Shown here: in pieces, positions 53,488 through 63,031 of the stretch
How positions within the stretch are numbered: position 1 is the first letter of the stretch
Layout: each line of letters starts with the position of its first letter
Assembly: GCA_944392135.1 (NCBI GenBank)
Contig: CALXVQ010000006.1
Location: forward strand, 25,386-89,385
DNA from: an uncultured Rickettsiales bacterium
GTDB taxonomy: Bacteria; Pseudomonadota; Alphaproteobacteria; Rickettsiales; UBA1997
Length of the DNA: 64,000 nucleotides
Reading direction: 5' to 3'
Position numbers and translations under genes: made by a program
Notes under the pieces: model-generated
What the model was told of the DNA's origin: nothing
Databases searched by the model: none
The model's input: only the letters and a program-made list of their open reading frames with translations

Positions 53488-53820
53488 ATGGCAAATGATA
53501 ATATTTTTGGGCAATTTAGTACTGGCGTTACAAACAATCAGATGTCAGAAAGTGTTGATGGCAGTCAAGGTGTTATTAGTGGTATAACAAATAAGGTTTT
53601 AAACGTAGATAGTAATTTAGGAAAGAGCCTCAATGAATATGCTGGCAAAATGTTTGATACAAATATTACCGATCTTAGTAAAGGTACAGGAAGTTTAAAA
53701 GATTTATGTGTACTTTTAACTGGAAAAAATGCTATGTTATATGGGGTTAGACCTCCACAAGCTCAAGTAGCAAAATTCATGGGTCAAACTATGAGTATAG
53801 CTGGACTTGGTGGTAGATAA
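53488..53820 (+). CDS. Small soluble protein of unknown function, upstream of iscU
   Basis: 110 residues, no signal or membrane segment, rich in Gly, Ser and Asn (IFGQFSTGVTNNQMSESVDGSQGVISG...). The second half (GTGSLKDLCVLLTGKNAMLYGVRPPQAQVAKFMGQTMSIAGLGGR) looks like a folded domain. No family recognised. It has a strong promoter and precedes iscU by 19 bp in the same direction, so it is probably part of an iron-sulfur-linked operon, though the fit is by position only. Confidence 0.7.
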   Translation: MANDNIFGQFSTGVTNNQMSESVDGSQGVISGITNKVLNVDSNLGKSLNEYAGKMFDTNITDLSKGTGSLKDLCVLLTGKNAMLYGVRPPQAQVAKFMGQTMSIAGLGGR

Positions 53821-53839
53821 TAATTTATAAGGAGATAAA

Positions 53840-54223
53840 ATGTTTTCAGAAAAGATGATGGATCATTGTCAAAATCCACGAAATGTTGGGAAACTTGACG
53901 AGAATGACAAAAATGTTGGAACAGGTTTAGTTGGTTCACCTGTTTGTGGTGATATGTTGCAATTTTGGCTAAGAATTGAAGATAATATTATAAAAGATGC
54001 TAAATTTAAAACATTTGGTTGTGGTGGTGCTATATCTTCAAGCTCTCTTATGACTGAAAAAATTATTGGAAAAACAGTTGAAGATGCTTTAAAGGTTAAA
54101 AATAAAGAATTAGTTGAAGAATTAGAATTGCCAAAACTCAAAATTCATTGTTCTGTTATGGCAGAAGAAGCTATTGCAAAAGCCATAGAAAATTATAAAG
54201 AAAAAAATAAAGACAATAAATAA
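53840..54223 (+). CDS. iscU: Iron-sulfur cluster scaffold IscU
   Basis: A 127-residue IscU/NifU-N-like scaffold: FSEKMMDHCQNPRNVGKL start, cluster ligands Cys in SPVCGD (~38), FGCGGAISSSS (~63) and IHCSVMAEEAI (~107), and LPKLKIHCS equivalent to the HscA-binding LPPVK motif. The normal FGCGSAIASSS is slightly altered to FGCGGAISSSS. No iscS, iscA or hscAB adjacent. Preceded by an AAGGAG site. The radical SAM gene follows directly. Confidence 0.93.
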   Translation: MFSEKMMDHCQNPRNVGKLDENDKNVGTGLVGSPVCGDMLQFWLRIEDNIIKDAKFKTFGCGGAISSSSLMTEKIIGKTVEDALKVKNKELVEELELPKLKIHCSVMAEEAIAKAIENYKEKNKDNK

Positions 54224-55045
54224 TTGAAAATATCTTATATTGAATCAAAAACAATATTAAATAAATCAAAATTATCAGCCGACATTGATTATACAATTAA
54301 TCCATATGTCGGTTGTGAATTTTGTTGTAAATATTGCTATGCTAGTTATTTATCTAATTTAGTAAAAGAAGATAACAATAAATGGGGAGAGTTTGTTTAT
54401 ATAAAGAAAAATTGCATAGACTTATTAAAAAAAGAATTAGGTAAAATGATTTTAAATTATCAAAAACCTAAAATAATGTTATCTTCCGCTACCGATCCAT
54501 ACCAATACATAGAAGAAAAAGAACAATTAACAAAACAAATATTAGAAACTTTTATTGAATTTAATTTTCAAGGTGAAATTTTATGTTTAACAAAAAGTCC
54601 TTTAATTTTAAGGGATATATATTTATTAAAACAAATTAAAAATTTAACTGTTGCATTAAGTATTTGTACCAATAATGAAAAAGTAAAAAATTTTTTTGAA
54701 CCCAATACACCAGCTATTAAAAGTAGATTTAAAACTTTAAAAATATTAAATCAAAATAATCTTGATACTTGTGTTTTTGTTGCCCCAATTTTGCCATATT
54801 ATGAAAATCATTTAGATGAATTAGATTTATTATTTAAACAAATTAAAGATGCAGGAACTAATAAAATTGTTTATGACTTTTTGAATTTATATGGAAATAT
54901 GACTAGATACAAAGAACTTTTTAGAAATAATAAAAAAGCACAAGAATTTTATATAGACAAAATATCTAGTCAAAATTATTTAAACAAAATGAATTATAAA
55001 GTCCAACAATTAATATCAAAATATAACTTTGAGATTTTAAAATAA
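54224..55045 (+). CDS. SPL-like radical SAM protein
   Basis: A 273-residue radical SAM protein. The start is TTG at 54224, immediately after the iscU stop; no in-frame ATG exists in the N-terminal conserved part (IDYTINPYVGCEFCCKYCYA), whose CX3CX2C cluster begins at about residue 31. Strands include MLSSATDPYQYIEEK and LCLTKSPLILRDI, matching the Rv2578c/SPL-like group annotated as spore photolyase-related, of unknown activity. Its 3' end overlaps rseP by 9 bp. Confidence 0.8.
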   Translation: MKISYIESKTILNKSKLSADIDYTINPYVGCEFCCKYCYASYLSNLVKEDNNKWGEFVYIKKNCIDLLKKELGKMILNYQKPKIMLSSATDPYQYIEEKEQLTKQILETFIEFNFQGEILCLTKSPLILRDIYLLKQIKNLTVALSICTNNEKVKNFFEPNTPAIKSRFKTLKILNQNNLDTCVFVAPILPYYENHLDELDLLFKQIKDAGTNKIVYDFLNLYGNMTRYKELFRNNKKAQEFYIDKISSQNYLNKMNYKVQQLISKYNFEILK

Positions 55046-56149
55046 TATACTTTTAAAATCATTAAATGTAGCAAATACCATTACAAGTATTAATATACCA
55101 AAACCACCTTGTAATAATTTTTCTTGTATTTTATCTGGAATTGGTCTTCTAGCTATTATTTCTATAATAAAGAATAATAAATGTCCACCATCTAATACTG
55201 GAATTGGTAATAAATTCATAAGTCCTAAATTAGCAGAAATTAAAGCCATAAAGTATAATACAACTAAAAAACCACCTTCAAAACTTTGTCCTGAATATTG
55301 TGCTATCTTTAATGGACCACCTAAACCATCTGTACTTCTATCACCAACAATCATTTGCCCTAAAACTATTAATGTATCTTTACACATTTTAAATACACTA
55401 ATATTAGCTTGAATAAATGCTTGAAAAATATTCACTTTTTTAGATTCTGTAATTTTAGAAGCAATACCTATACCAGAAGTTTTTACTTCATTTCCAAACA
55501 TATCTTTTGTGGTAATAATTTTAGGTTGTACTTCTAATTTTATTGTTTCATTATTTCTTAATACTTCAAATGTTAATGGTTTTAAATTGTTTACAGCAAC
55601 GATATTCATGACTTCACTAAAATTCTTAATTTTTTCACCATTTATAGATAATATATAGTCATCTTTTTGAAAACCTGCTAATTCTGCTGGTGAATCTACT
55701 ACAACTTCTGTTATTACAGGTTTTAAATCTTCAACACCTGTGATTCTGTAAATACATGTAAGCAATAACACTGCAAAAATTAAATTAAAAAATGGGCCAA
55801 AAAATACTATTAAAAATTTCTTATATGGATTTTGAAAATAAAAACTAACTTTCTTTTCATCTTCACTCATTTTTTCAATAACTTCTTTATCGGCTTGTCC
55901 GGAAGCAATATCGTCATCACCATACATTTTTAAATAACCACCAAATGGCAACATGGATACTTTCCATCTAACTCCACTTTTATCAGTCCAGCCCCATAAT
56001 TCTTTTCCCATACCAATAGAAAATGAATCAACTTTGACTCCACAGATTTTACAACCTAAATAATGTCCGTATTCATGTACAAAAACTAATATAGATAAGA
56101 TAATTACAAATGCAAAAAAGTTTTGAAAAATAGTATAAATTAAATCCAT
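55037..56149 (-). CDS. rseP: Site-2 intramembrane metalloprotease RseP
   Basis: A 370-residue protease of the inner membrane. HEYGH (25-29) in the first helix, a PDZ domain (~130-220, PAELAGFQKDDYILSINGEKI), and NLLPIPVLDGGHL in the third helix giving the third metal ligand. It cuts anti-sigma factors and signal-peptide remnants. Convergent with the radical SAM gene. Confidence 0.95.
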   Translation of the reverse strand: MDLIYTIFQNFFAFVIILSILVFVHEYGHYLGCKICGVKVDSFSIGMGKELWGWTDKSGVRWKVSMLPFGGYLKMYGDDDIASGQADKEVIEKMSEDEKKVSFYFQNPYKKFLIVFFGPFFNLIFAVLLLTCIYRITGVEDLKPVITEVVVDSPAELAGFQKDDYILSINGEKIKNFSEVMNIVAVNNLKPLTFEVLRNNETIKLEVQPKIITTKDMFGNEVKTSGIGIASKITESKKVNIFQAFIQANISVFKMCKDTLIVLGQMIVGDRSTDGLGGPLKIAQYSGQSFEGGFLVVLYFMALISANLGLMNLLPIPVLDGGHLLFFIIEIIARRPIPDKIQEKLLQGGFGILILVMVFATFNDFKSILF

Positions 56150-56199
56150 TTCAATTTTATTATTAATTAAACATTTAATATTTTATATAAAAAATTATA

Positions 56200-56850
56200 T
56201 TAGTCAAGAGTGAAAAATTTATCTAAAACTTTCATTACTACATTTAGTCCAACCGATATCATCAACCATACAACAAAAATACTAAAAATACCAACAATAA
56301 AGCCAATAATAACCATCAAACCATCTTTGTTTATCATGCCAAAAGATATTAATATGATAGCTAAACCTGGTATTGTGTTGGCAAAAACAATTGGTGTGAG
56401 AGTAATTCCAGCAAGAAAAAAAATAAAAGCACCAATAATTCTTTCTGTAATTGGGTTGCTAACAAATGTAAATCTTCTTCTTGTAAATCTTTCTAATTTA
56501 TATAAATATACAGTTGATTTTTCAACAATTATTGTTAGTGTAGATCTTTTTATACTTTTTTCTGTGATAAATTTAGGAAGCCATACCTCTTTCATGCCAA
56601 TAATCATTTGAAATGATAAAAACATAACAATAAGTCCTGCTATAATAGCTATTGGTGGTGGTAAAGGAATCATTAAAATAATTGAAAAAATTAGATTTAG
56701 TAATGCGAAACCACCAGAATCTATTGATTTTAATAAAGTGCCAATTTTAATATTATCTTCAATATTTTTATTGTATATATCATTGATTAATGCACTAGTA
56801 GAATTTATATTATCTTTTGAAATATCTTTATTTTCGTTATTTTCTTGCAT
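56200..56850 (-). CDS. ExoD-family membrane protein
   Basis: 216 residues with ATG at 56850; an in-frame TTG lies two codons upstream. ExoD marks: GGFALLNLIFSIILMIPLPPPIAIIAGLIVMFLSFQMIIGMKEVWLPKFI (~47-98, helical hairpins), then RIIGAFIFFLAGITLTPIVFANTIPGLAIILISFGMINKDGLMVIIGF. Named from rhizobial exopolysaccharide work; the molecular function is unclear. Monocistronic, downstream of tRNA-Gln on the same strand. Confidence 0.9.
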   Translation of the reverse strand: MQENNENKDISKDNINSTSALINDIYNKNIEDNIKIGTLLKSIDSGGFALLNLIFSIILMIPLPPPIAIIAGLIVMFLSFQMIIGMKEVWLPKFITEKSIKRSTLTIIVEKSTVYLYKLERFTRRRFTFVSNPITERIIGAFIFFLAGITLTPIVFANTIPGLAIILISFGMINKDGLMVIIGFIVGIFSIFVVWLMISVGLNVVMKVLDKFFTLD

Positions 56851-56888
56851 AATCAATTAATTAATATTTTTAGTTTTATTTCAAAAGA

Positions 56889-56963
56889 TGGCTGGGCTAG
56901 GGGGATTCGAACCACCGAATGACTGGATCAAAACCAGTTGCCTTACCACTTGGCTATAGCCCA
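56889..56963 (-). tRNA. tRNA-Gln (anticodon TTG)
   Basis: 75 bases on the minus strand with encoded CCA (56889-56891). Acceptor TGGGCTA / TAGCCCA, discriminator G, D-loop AAGTGGTAAGGC, anticodon arm ACTGG-TTTTGAT-CCAGT (anticodon TTG), and T-loop GTTCGAATC. Folds well. Confidence 0.96.
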
Positions 56964-56983
56964 TTTTATAATTGTTAGAATAC

Positions 56984-57011
56984 ATAATATTTAATTAAAA
57001 TAATAAGTCAA
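56984..57011 (-). promoter_or_regulatory. Promoter of tRNA-Gln
   Basis: On the minus strand TTGACT (57006-57011), 16-base spacer, TATTAT (56984-56989), ending 21 bases before the tRNA. Confidence 0.6.
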
Positions 57012-57035
57012 TATTTTTTTAAAATATTTTATATA

Positions 57036-57551
57036 TTATTTATTAATGTTTCTCATTACAAAAAATTCTATAATTTCCAATATGCCATACATAACCATAT
57101 AAGTTCCAATAATTATAGCTATTGTGAATGCCCCAACTGATGGGTGAATTAAAATAATTAATGAAAAAATTAAACCAATAATACCAGAAATGATCGGATA
57201 TATCCAAAAATTAATATTTAATTTTTTTAATTCTAATGATCTTGTAATTTGTTCAATACTACTAAATAATATCCATAAAGCTAATATTAAAGATATTGAT
57301 GTAGCTACGAATGCACTTTTGCTAACAAAAATAATACCTATTGCTAAATTTAATAAAGCATAACCTAAATCTTTTGTATCTTTTCTAATAAAATATTCAA
57401 CTAAAAAGACTGAACCAACCAACATAAATAAAATGCCTATATATAAAGATATTAATACAAGTGTATCTAATGGATGAGCCCATACATAAACACCTGAAAT
57501 ACTTAATAAAGCTCCTATAACTAAATTGTAGATATTTGGTTTTGATAACAT
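57036..57551 (-). CDS. HdeD/DUF308-family membrane protein
   Basis: 171 residues with about six hydrophobic helices in two repeated units, for example GALLSISGVYVWAHPLDTLVLISLYIGILFMLVGSVFLVEYF (~13-54) and SAFVATSISLILALWILFSSIEQITRSL. HdeD of E. coli is linked to acid resistance; here the function is unknown. It precedes tRNA-Gln but has its own direction and terminator is unclear. Confidence 0.85.
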   Translation of the reverse strand: MLSKPNIYNLVIGALLSISGVYVWAHPLDTLVLISLYIGILFMLVGSVFLVEYFIRKDTKDLGYALLNLAIGIIFVSKSAFVATSISLILALWILFSSIEQITRSLELKKLNINFWIYPIISGIIGLIFSLIILIHPSVGAFTIAIIIGTYMVMYGILEIIEFFVMRNINK

Positions 57552-57686
57552 ATTTTACCTTTTAAATTTTAAGTTGCACTTACATATTATATGCATTTTT
57601 TTAATAAGTAAAGATATTTTTATAAAAAATATTGATATTATTATTTTTGTATCTAAAATTTCTTTAGAAACAAAATTTTGTATAAT

Positions 57687-58910
57687 ATGCTTTTAGCAAT
57701 GTTTAAAGAAGCTTGGATTTCAATTTTATCCAACAAGCTTAGGTCATTTTTAACAATTTTAGGTGTAGTTATAGGTGTATGTGCTGTTGTTTTGATGGTT
57801 GCCACAGGACAAGCAGTACAATTAGAAATTGACAAACAATTAGAAGGTATTGGTGGAAATATGATGCTTGTTGTTCCTGCTTCTTCAAACAGAGGGGGAG
57901 TACAAAGTGGAAGGGGTGGTCGTCCTTCTTTGACAATGCAGGATGCTGAGGCTGTAAAAGAATTAAAAAATGTTGTAAATGTTGCTCCATTAGTTACATC
58001 AAAATATCAAGTTGTTGCTGGGGGTAATAATTGGAATACAACAGTAAATGGAACTAATCCAGATTATTTAGAAATAAATGACTATCAAATAGAAAGAGGT
58101 ATAATGTTTACTGAAAGAGATGTTTATGCTGGCACTCCATTTGCTGTTATTGGACAAACTATTGTTGATAAATTGTTTCCATATGGAGAAGAACCATTAG
58201 GACAAGATATTAGAATTAAAGGTGTACCTTTTAAAATAATTGGTATTTTAAAGGAAAAAGGTGCTGATGCAAAAGGAAGTGATCAAGATGATGTTATTTT
58301 ACTTCCAGTAAAATCATTTAAATCTAGACTCACAAGTAATAGATTTCCTGATAGAGTAGCAATTTTATTTTTGACATTTGATGATGTAAAAAATATGAAG
58401 ATGGTTGAAAGAAGAATTCAAACATTATTAGAAGTTAGACATAAAATTCATTCTAATATGGATCCAGATTTTGAAGTTATCAATTTAACAGAAATGGTAC
58501 AAAAAATTAGTATGATCGGTTTTATTTTAGCTGTTTTATTAGCTTCTGTTGCATCAATTTCATTGTTTGTTGGAAGTATTGGTATTATGAATATGATGCT
58601 AACTTCTGTTACAGAAAGAACAAAAGAAATAGGTATTAGAAAAGCTATTGGTGCCCCTGATAAAAGTATATTATTTCAATTTTTAATAGAATCCATTTTA
58701 ATATCCGCTATGGGTAGTTTATTAGGTATGATTATTGGAATTATTACAGCTTTGACAGCAGGTCATATACTAGAAAGAACAGTTCCTATTAGTGTATTGA
58801 CTATTGTTGTATCTGCATTTGCTGCAATTTTTGTAGGTATTGTTTCAGGTATAGTTCCAGCTATTAAAGCTACAAAGCTAAACCCAATAGATGCTTTAAG
58901 ATATCAATAA
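57687..58910 (+). CDS. MacB-type ABC transporter permease (orphan)
   Basis: About 407 residues. Candidate starts: TTG 57678, ATG 57687 (chosen) and ATG 57699; a TATAAT lies at 57681-57686 just before, so the start could be near the transcription start. N-terminal helix with LSNKLRSFLTILGVVIGVCAVVLMVATGQAVQ, MacB periplasmic domain, and three C-terminal FtsX-like helices with FVGSIGIMNMMLTSVTERTKEIGIRKAIGAPD, ending IPAIKATKLNPIDALRYQ-like sequence. MacB family permeases move peptides, toxins or lipids and usually pair with an ATPase domain; none is adjacent. Confidence 0.85.
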   Translation: MLLAMFKEAWISILSNKLRSFLTILGVVIGVCAVVLMVATGQAVQLEIDKQLEGIGGNMMLVVPASSNRGGVQSGRGGRPSLTMQDAEAVKELKNVVNVAPLVTSKYQVVAGGNNWNTTVNGTNPDYLEINDYQIERGIMFTERDVYAGTPFAVIGQTIVDKLFPYGEEPLGQDIRIKGVPFKIIGILKEKGADAKGSDQDDVILLPVKSFKSRLTSNRFPDRVAILFLTFDDVKNMKMVERRIQTLLEVRHKIHSNMDPDFEVINLTEMVQKISMIGFILAVLLASVASISLFVGSIGIMNMMLTSVTERTKEIGIRKAIGAPDKSILFQFLIESILISAMGSLLGMIIGIITALTAGHILERTVPISVLTIVVSAFAAIFVGIVSGIVPAIKATKLNPIDALRYQ

Positions 58911-58944
58911 TTTTATATAAATGATTAATAAAAAAGGAGAGAGT

Positions 58945-60363
58945 ATGAAAAAACCAGAGCTGCTTGTACCAGCAGGTTCTTTATCAAGATTAAAGACTGC
59001 TATTTTATATGGGGCTGATGTTGTTTATTGTGGTACACCTGCAATGTCTTTAAGGGCAAAATCAAAATTTACATTAGAAGAAGTTTTAGAGGGTATTGAA
59101 TTTGCACATTCAAGAGGAAAGAAAGTTTATTTAACAGTAAATCTTTTTGCACATAATAAGGATATTGAAAAATTGCCTGAATATGTAAAAGTTTTAAGAC
59201 AAACAAAACCAGATGGAGTTATTGTAGCAGATGCAGCGGTATTTATGTATTTAAGAGAGCATGTCCCTGAATTAAACTTACATGTTTCTACTCAATCTAA
59301 TGTTACATCATGGTTAGGTGTAAAATTTTGGGAAGATTTAGGGGCTAAAATGTGTGTTATGGCTAGAGAATTAAGTTTTGATGAATTAAGAGAAATTAGA
59401 GCAAAATGTCCTAATATAAAATTAGAAACATTTATACATGGTTCTATGTGTATGTCATATTCAGGAAGATGTTTATTATCTAACTATTTTACAGGAAGAG
59501 GTGCAAACCAAGGAAAATGTGCTCATTCTTGCAGATGGAATTATAAAATACACTTAAAATTAAAAGAAGATATTTCAAAAGAAATTCTTTTAAATCAAGA
59601 TACAAAAGAATTATTTGATTTCTTATTAGAAGAAGAATTTAGACCTAATGATTTTTTAGAAGTTGAAGAAACAGAAAGAGGTTCTTATTTATTAAATTCA
59701 AAAGATTTATGTTTATTGCCTGTTTTACCCGAATTTTTACAAATAGGAATTGATTGTTTAAAAATAGAAGGAAGAAATAAAACTCAATATTATGCAGGTA
59801 TGGTTGCAAGAGTTTATAGAAAAGCTATTGATGATTATTTTGACAATCCTGATACATGGGACTATAATAAATATTTAGATGAAATTTATGCTATTTCTAA
59901 TAGGGGCTTTTCACTTGCTTTCGCACATGAAAGTCCAACATACTTAGCAACTGGTTATGAAATGACGAGATCGCTTAGTGAAGTTGAATTTGCAGGTTAT
60001 ATTGAAAGTCAAGATGGAAAATATTTTTATGTTCCTGTAAAAAATAAAATTGAAGTTGGTGATGAATTAGAAGTTCTTGTACCTGGTGAAGATACAATTA
60101 TTAAAATAAAAGCAAAAGAATTAATTGATGCTCAAACTAATGAAAAAATGAGTGTTGTAAATGCAGGTCAACAACCAATTATTAAAATACCATTTGAATG
60201 GTTTAAAGATACAAAAATGACAGATAAAGAATTAATTGACAAACTGCCACCACTTACTTTAATAAGAAAAAAGAAGAAATTAACAGAAGAAGAACAAAAA
60301 AGGGTTGATGCTGATAAAATTTCATTTAAAGAAGAAATTTTAGGGCATAATGATAAAAAATAA
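58945..60363 (+). CDS. U32-family protein, probable tRNA hydroxylation protein (TrhP-like)
   Basis: 472 residues, starting at ATG 58945 because GGAGAG lies just before it (an ATG 24 bp upstream has no such site). Start KPELLVPAGSLSRLKTAILYGADVVYCG, HVSTQSNVTSW, the U32 signature around FIHGSMCMSYSGRCLLSNYFTGRGANQGKCAHSCRW with clustered cysteines, and SKDLCLLP. Length and C-terminal beta-barrel domain match E. coli YegQ/TrhP, which hydroxylates U34 of certain tRNAs. Historical name: collagenase-like peptidase. Confidence 0.85.
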   Translation: MKKPELLVPAGSLSRLKTAILYGADVVYCGTPAMSLRAKSKFTLEEVLEGIEFAHSRGKKVYLTVNLFAHNKDIEKLPEYVKVLRQTKPDGVIVADAAVFMYLREHVPELNLHVSTQSNVTSWLGVKFWEDLGAKMCVMARELSFDELREIRAKCPNIKLETFIHGSMCMSYSGRCLLSNYFTGRGANQGKCAHSCRWNYKIHLKLKEDISKEILLNQDTKELFDFLLEEEFRPNDFLEVEETERGSYLLNSKDLCLLPVLPEFLQIGIDCLKIEGRNKTQYYAGMVARVYRKAIDDYFDNPDTWDYNKYLDEIYAISNRGFSLAFAHESPTYLATGYEMTRSLSEVEFAGYIESQDGKYFYVPVKNKIEVGDELEVLVPGEDTIIKIKAKELIDAQTNEKMSVVNAGQQPIIKIPFEWFKDTKMTDKELIDKLPPLTLIRKKKKLTEEEQKRVDADKISFKEEILGHNDKK

Positions 60364-60374
60364 TAAATTATAAA

Positions 60375-60405
60375 TTTAAGGTGGGGTAATACTCCACCTT
60401 AAAAA
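60375..60405 (+). terminator. Terminator of the U32 gene
   Basis: TTTAAGGTGGGGT / ACTCCACCTTAAA stem with AAT loop (about 60376-60403), then A/T. Confidence 0.75.
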
Positions 60406-60477
60406 ATAATAAAATTTTTATTTACTTACAAAAATAATCTTTTATATTTCCTATTATATTAAATTTAAAATTATGAA

Positions 60478-61572
60478 TTGAAATTATATAAGACATATTT
60501 AATTAAAAATTTATTCAAACCACTTATTATTTCATTAATAACACTTATTGTTATTATATGGAGTAGCAGAGTAGTAAAATTTATGGATTATATAGTTCAA
60601 GATGGAGCAGGCTTTTTGAGTTTTTTTAAATTAACTTTACTTGTATTGCCTTCTTTAATTCTTATTATTTTACCATTAGCTATATTTTTAACTGCTATTT
60701 TAACATATGATAAATTAATTGAAAATAGAGAAATAATTATTTTAAAGAATTGTGGAATTAAAAAAATTCAATTAATTTTACCATTGATTATGCTAGCAAT
60801 ATTTATGACTTGTTGTTCTTACTTTATTAGTTTATATGGTGGTTATAAATCCAATTTAAAAATTAGAGAAATAAGGCAAGATATTCAAAATAATTTATCT
60901 TTTTCTATGATAAAAGATGGTACCTTTATTAGATTTAAAGATATAGTTATTTATGCTGATAAAAAAGAAGAAAATATTGCATATAATGTTATTATATATA
61001 ATAAAGCAAATAAAAAAAACGATGATATGGATATTTTATTGCAAGCAGAAAAAGCAATAATAAATAAAAATGTTATTACATTATATAATGGAAATTTTCA
61101 AAGATTTAATAACGATATAAAACAAAGTCCTGAAATTTTATTTTTTAATGAATATAATGTAAATTTTGATGATTTATTGAACGAACAAAATAATACTACT
61201 ATTAAAAGAATTGATAGTTTATCTTTATTTAAATTATTTCATATTTTAAATAATTATGATGAATACAAAAATGAATTTATTAATAAAAATAAAATTATTT
61301 ATGAAATAAATTACAGATTAACATTTCCACTAATGTCTATTCTTATGGCTCTATTATCTGGTGCATTAATTTTATATGGTGCTTTTAATAGAATTAGCAA
61401 TCATAAAAATTTAATGAGAACTTCTTTATTATCTATTTTGTCATATATTTTATTATTATCACTATATCAAAAAGTTGAAAGTAATATAATTTTTATTTAT
61501 ATTCTTTATTTTATGATATTTATAATTTTTGGAATATCTTGTTATTTAATAAGGGAGAAAAAAAGAATATGA
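60478..61572 (+). CDS. lptF: Lipopolysaccharide export permease LptF
   Basis: A 364-residue permease with six helices; start KLYKTYLIKNLFKPLIISL and LTLLVLPSLILIILPLAIFLTAILTYDKLIENREIIILKNCG (~48-90). Uses TTG at 60478: an ATG five bases before reads ATG AAT TGA and stops at once. Overlaps lptG (ATGA). Together with LptB and LptG it pulls lipopolysaccharide from the inner membrane. Confidence 0.9.
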   Translation: MKLYKTYLIKNLFKPLIISLITLIVIIWSSRVVKFMDYIVQDGAGFLSFFKLTLLVLPSLILIILPLAIFLTAILTYDKLIENREIIILKNCGIKKIQLILPLIMLAIFMTCCSYFISLYGGYKSNLKIREIRQDIQNNLSFSMIKDGTFIRFKDIVIYADKKEENIAYNVIIYNKANKKNDDMDILLQAEKAIINKNVITLYNGNFQRFNNDIKQSPEILFFNEYNVNFDDLLNEQNNTTIKRIDSLSLFKLFHILNNYDEYKNEFINKNKIIYEINYRLTFPLMSILMALLSGALILYGAFNRISNHKNLMRTSLLSILSYILLLSLYQKVESNIIFIYILYFMIFIIFGISCYLIREKKRI

Positions 61573-62723
61573 TGAGCAATAATCCCGGTATTATCTCTTT
61601 ATATATTACAAAAAATATTTTTAAGGTATTTTTTGCACTGTTTTTTGGCTTATTTTTATTATTTTTTGCCGTTGATTTTTTTGAAACAACAAAAGATTTA
61701 GATAAAAATATTCCTAATGCCTTAAAAATGTCTATTTTAATTGTATTATACAGAACTCCTAGCATTATAGAAAGCATTTTACATTTTATTATTTTATTAT
61801 CGGGACTATTTGTCTTTTTTAAACTTTCTAATAATAGTGAAATAGTTGTTATGCGAAGTAGTGGAAAATCATTATTTCAAATAATTAAATTTCCAATGAT
61901 TATGATTTTTTTCTTTGGCGTATTTATCATAACAGTATATAACCCAATTGCTTCAACTTTAAATATGAAATCGCAACAAATGGATAATATACATTTTAGA
62001 AATGAAAAAGAAGATTTATTAGAGTTAAATAATGGTATTTGGTTTAAACAAAAAAATTTAGAAGATGGCGGCACTATTGTTATTAAAGCTTCAAAAGTTT
62101 ACAAAAATATTCTGGTATTTAGTGATGTAATATTATTATATATTGATGATAATAATAATTTTATAAAAAGAATTAATACACAAAACATTAAACTAAATGA
62201 TGGAGAATGGATTACAGCTGATAATTATGTTATTGAAGAAGGTAAAAAAATAGAATATGTAGATCTTCTCAAAATTCCAACAACACTTACAAAAAAATTC
62301 GTATCAAAAACTATTCAAAATGATTATGAATCGTTATATAATGTTTCATTTTGGAAACTTAGAAATTCTATAAAAGATTTAAAGGAATCGGGTTTTGATA
62401 CTTTAAGATTTGAAGTTAGATATTATTATTTAATGACTGTACCATTTTTATTTGCTATTATGATTTTTATTTCTGCATATTTTGGTATTGTTAGTATAAG
62501 AAGTAATAAAAAATATATCTCAATAATTAAAGGTATAGCTGTTGGCTTTGTTATATTTTTAAGTCATAATATAATTGTAGAATTAACCAATGCTAGAAGA
62601 TTAACAATAATGGATGGTTCTGTACTTATAGTTTTGATTTATATTTTTATATCAATTACTTTATTATTAAAAAAAGATTTATTGAGTAATTTTAATGCTA
62701 AAATTTTTAAAAAAGGTAATTAA
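61569..62723 (+). CDS. lptG: Lipopolysaccharide export permease LptG
   Basis: 384 residues from ATG 61569, which overlaps the lptF stop as ATGA and has GGGAG upstream; a longer in-frame start at 61539 is less likely. Start [78 protein letters not shown] (~68-106), periplasmic jellyroll domain and three C-terminal helices. Partner of LptF. Confidence 0.92.
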   Translation: MMSNNPGIISLYITKNIFKVFFALFFGLFLLFFAVDFFETTKDLDKNIPNALKMSILIVLYRTPSIIESILHFIILLSGLFVFFKLSNNSEIVVMRSSGKSLFQIIKFPMIMIFFFGVFIITVYNPIASTLNMKSQQMDNIHFRNEKEDLLELNNGIWFKQKNLEDGGTIVIKASKVYKNILVFSDVILLYIDDNNNFIKRINTQNIKLNDGEWITADNYVIEEGKKIEYVDLLKIPTTLTKKFVSKTIQNDYESLYNVSFWKLRNSIKDLKESGFDTLRFEVRYYYLMTVPFLFAIMIFISAYFGIVSIRSNKKYISIIKGIAVGFVIFLSHNIIVELTNARRLTIMDGSVLIVLIYIFISITLLLKKDLLSNFNAKIFKKGN

Positions 62724-62973
62724 TTTTTTAAGACAAATTATAGAATATTTTTTATTATTCTTAATAAGACTGTATCAACTTTTTTTATCTCCATTTTTAG
62801 GACATAACTGTAATTTTAGGCCAACTTGTTCTCAATATATGTTTGAAGCAATTAAAACTCATGGTATAATAAAAGGAATTTACTTAGGTATAAAAAGAAT
62901 ATTAAAATGTACTCCAAATAGAGAATTTACATATGATCCAGTTCCACCGAAAGATAAAAATAAAATATATTAA
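62695..62973 (+). CDS. yidD: Membrane protein insertion efficiency factor YidD
   Basis: 92 residues. The family core [53 protein letters not shown] is present, with conserved cysteines. Length typical (~70-90). Aids YidC-dependent insertion. It starts 29 bp inside lptG; no yidC, rnpA or rpmH nearby, so it is out of its usual gene order. Confidence 0.95.
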   Translation: MLKFLKKVINFLRQIIEYFLLFLIRLYQLFLSPFLGHNCNFRPTCSQYMFEAIKTHGIIKGIYLGIKRILKCTPNREFTYDPVPPKDKNKIY

Positions 62974-63031
62974 ATACTTCCATATCAATATTTTATAAAC
63001 AATATTAAAATATAATTTAGCTTTATAAAAT

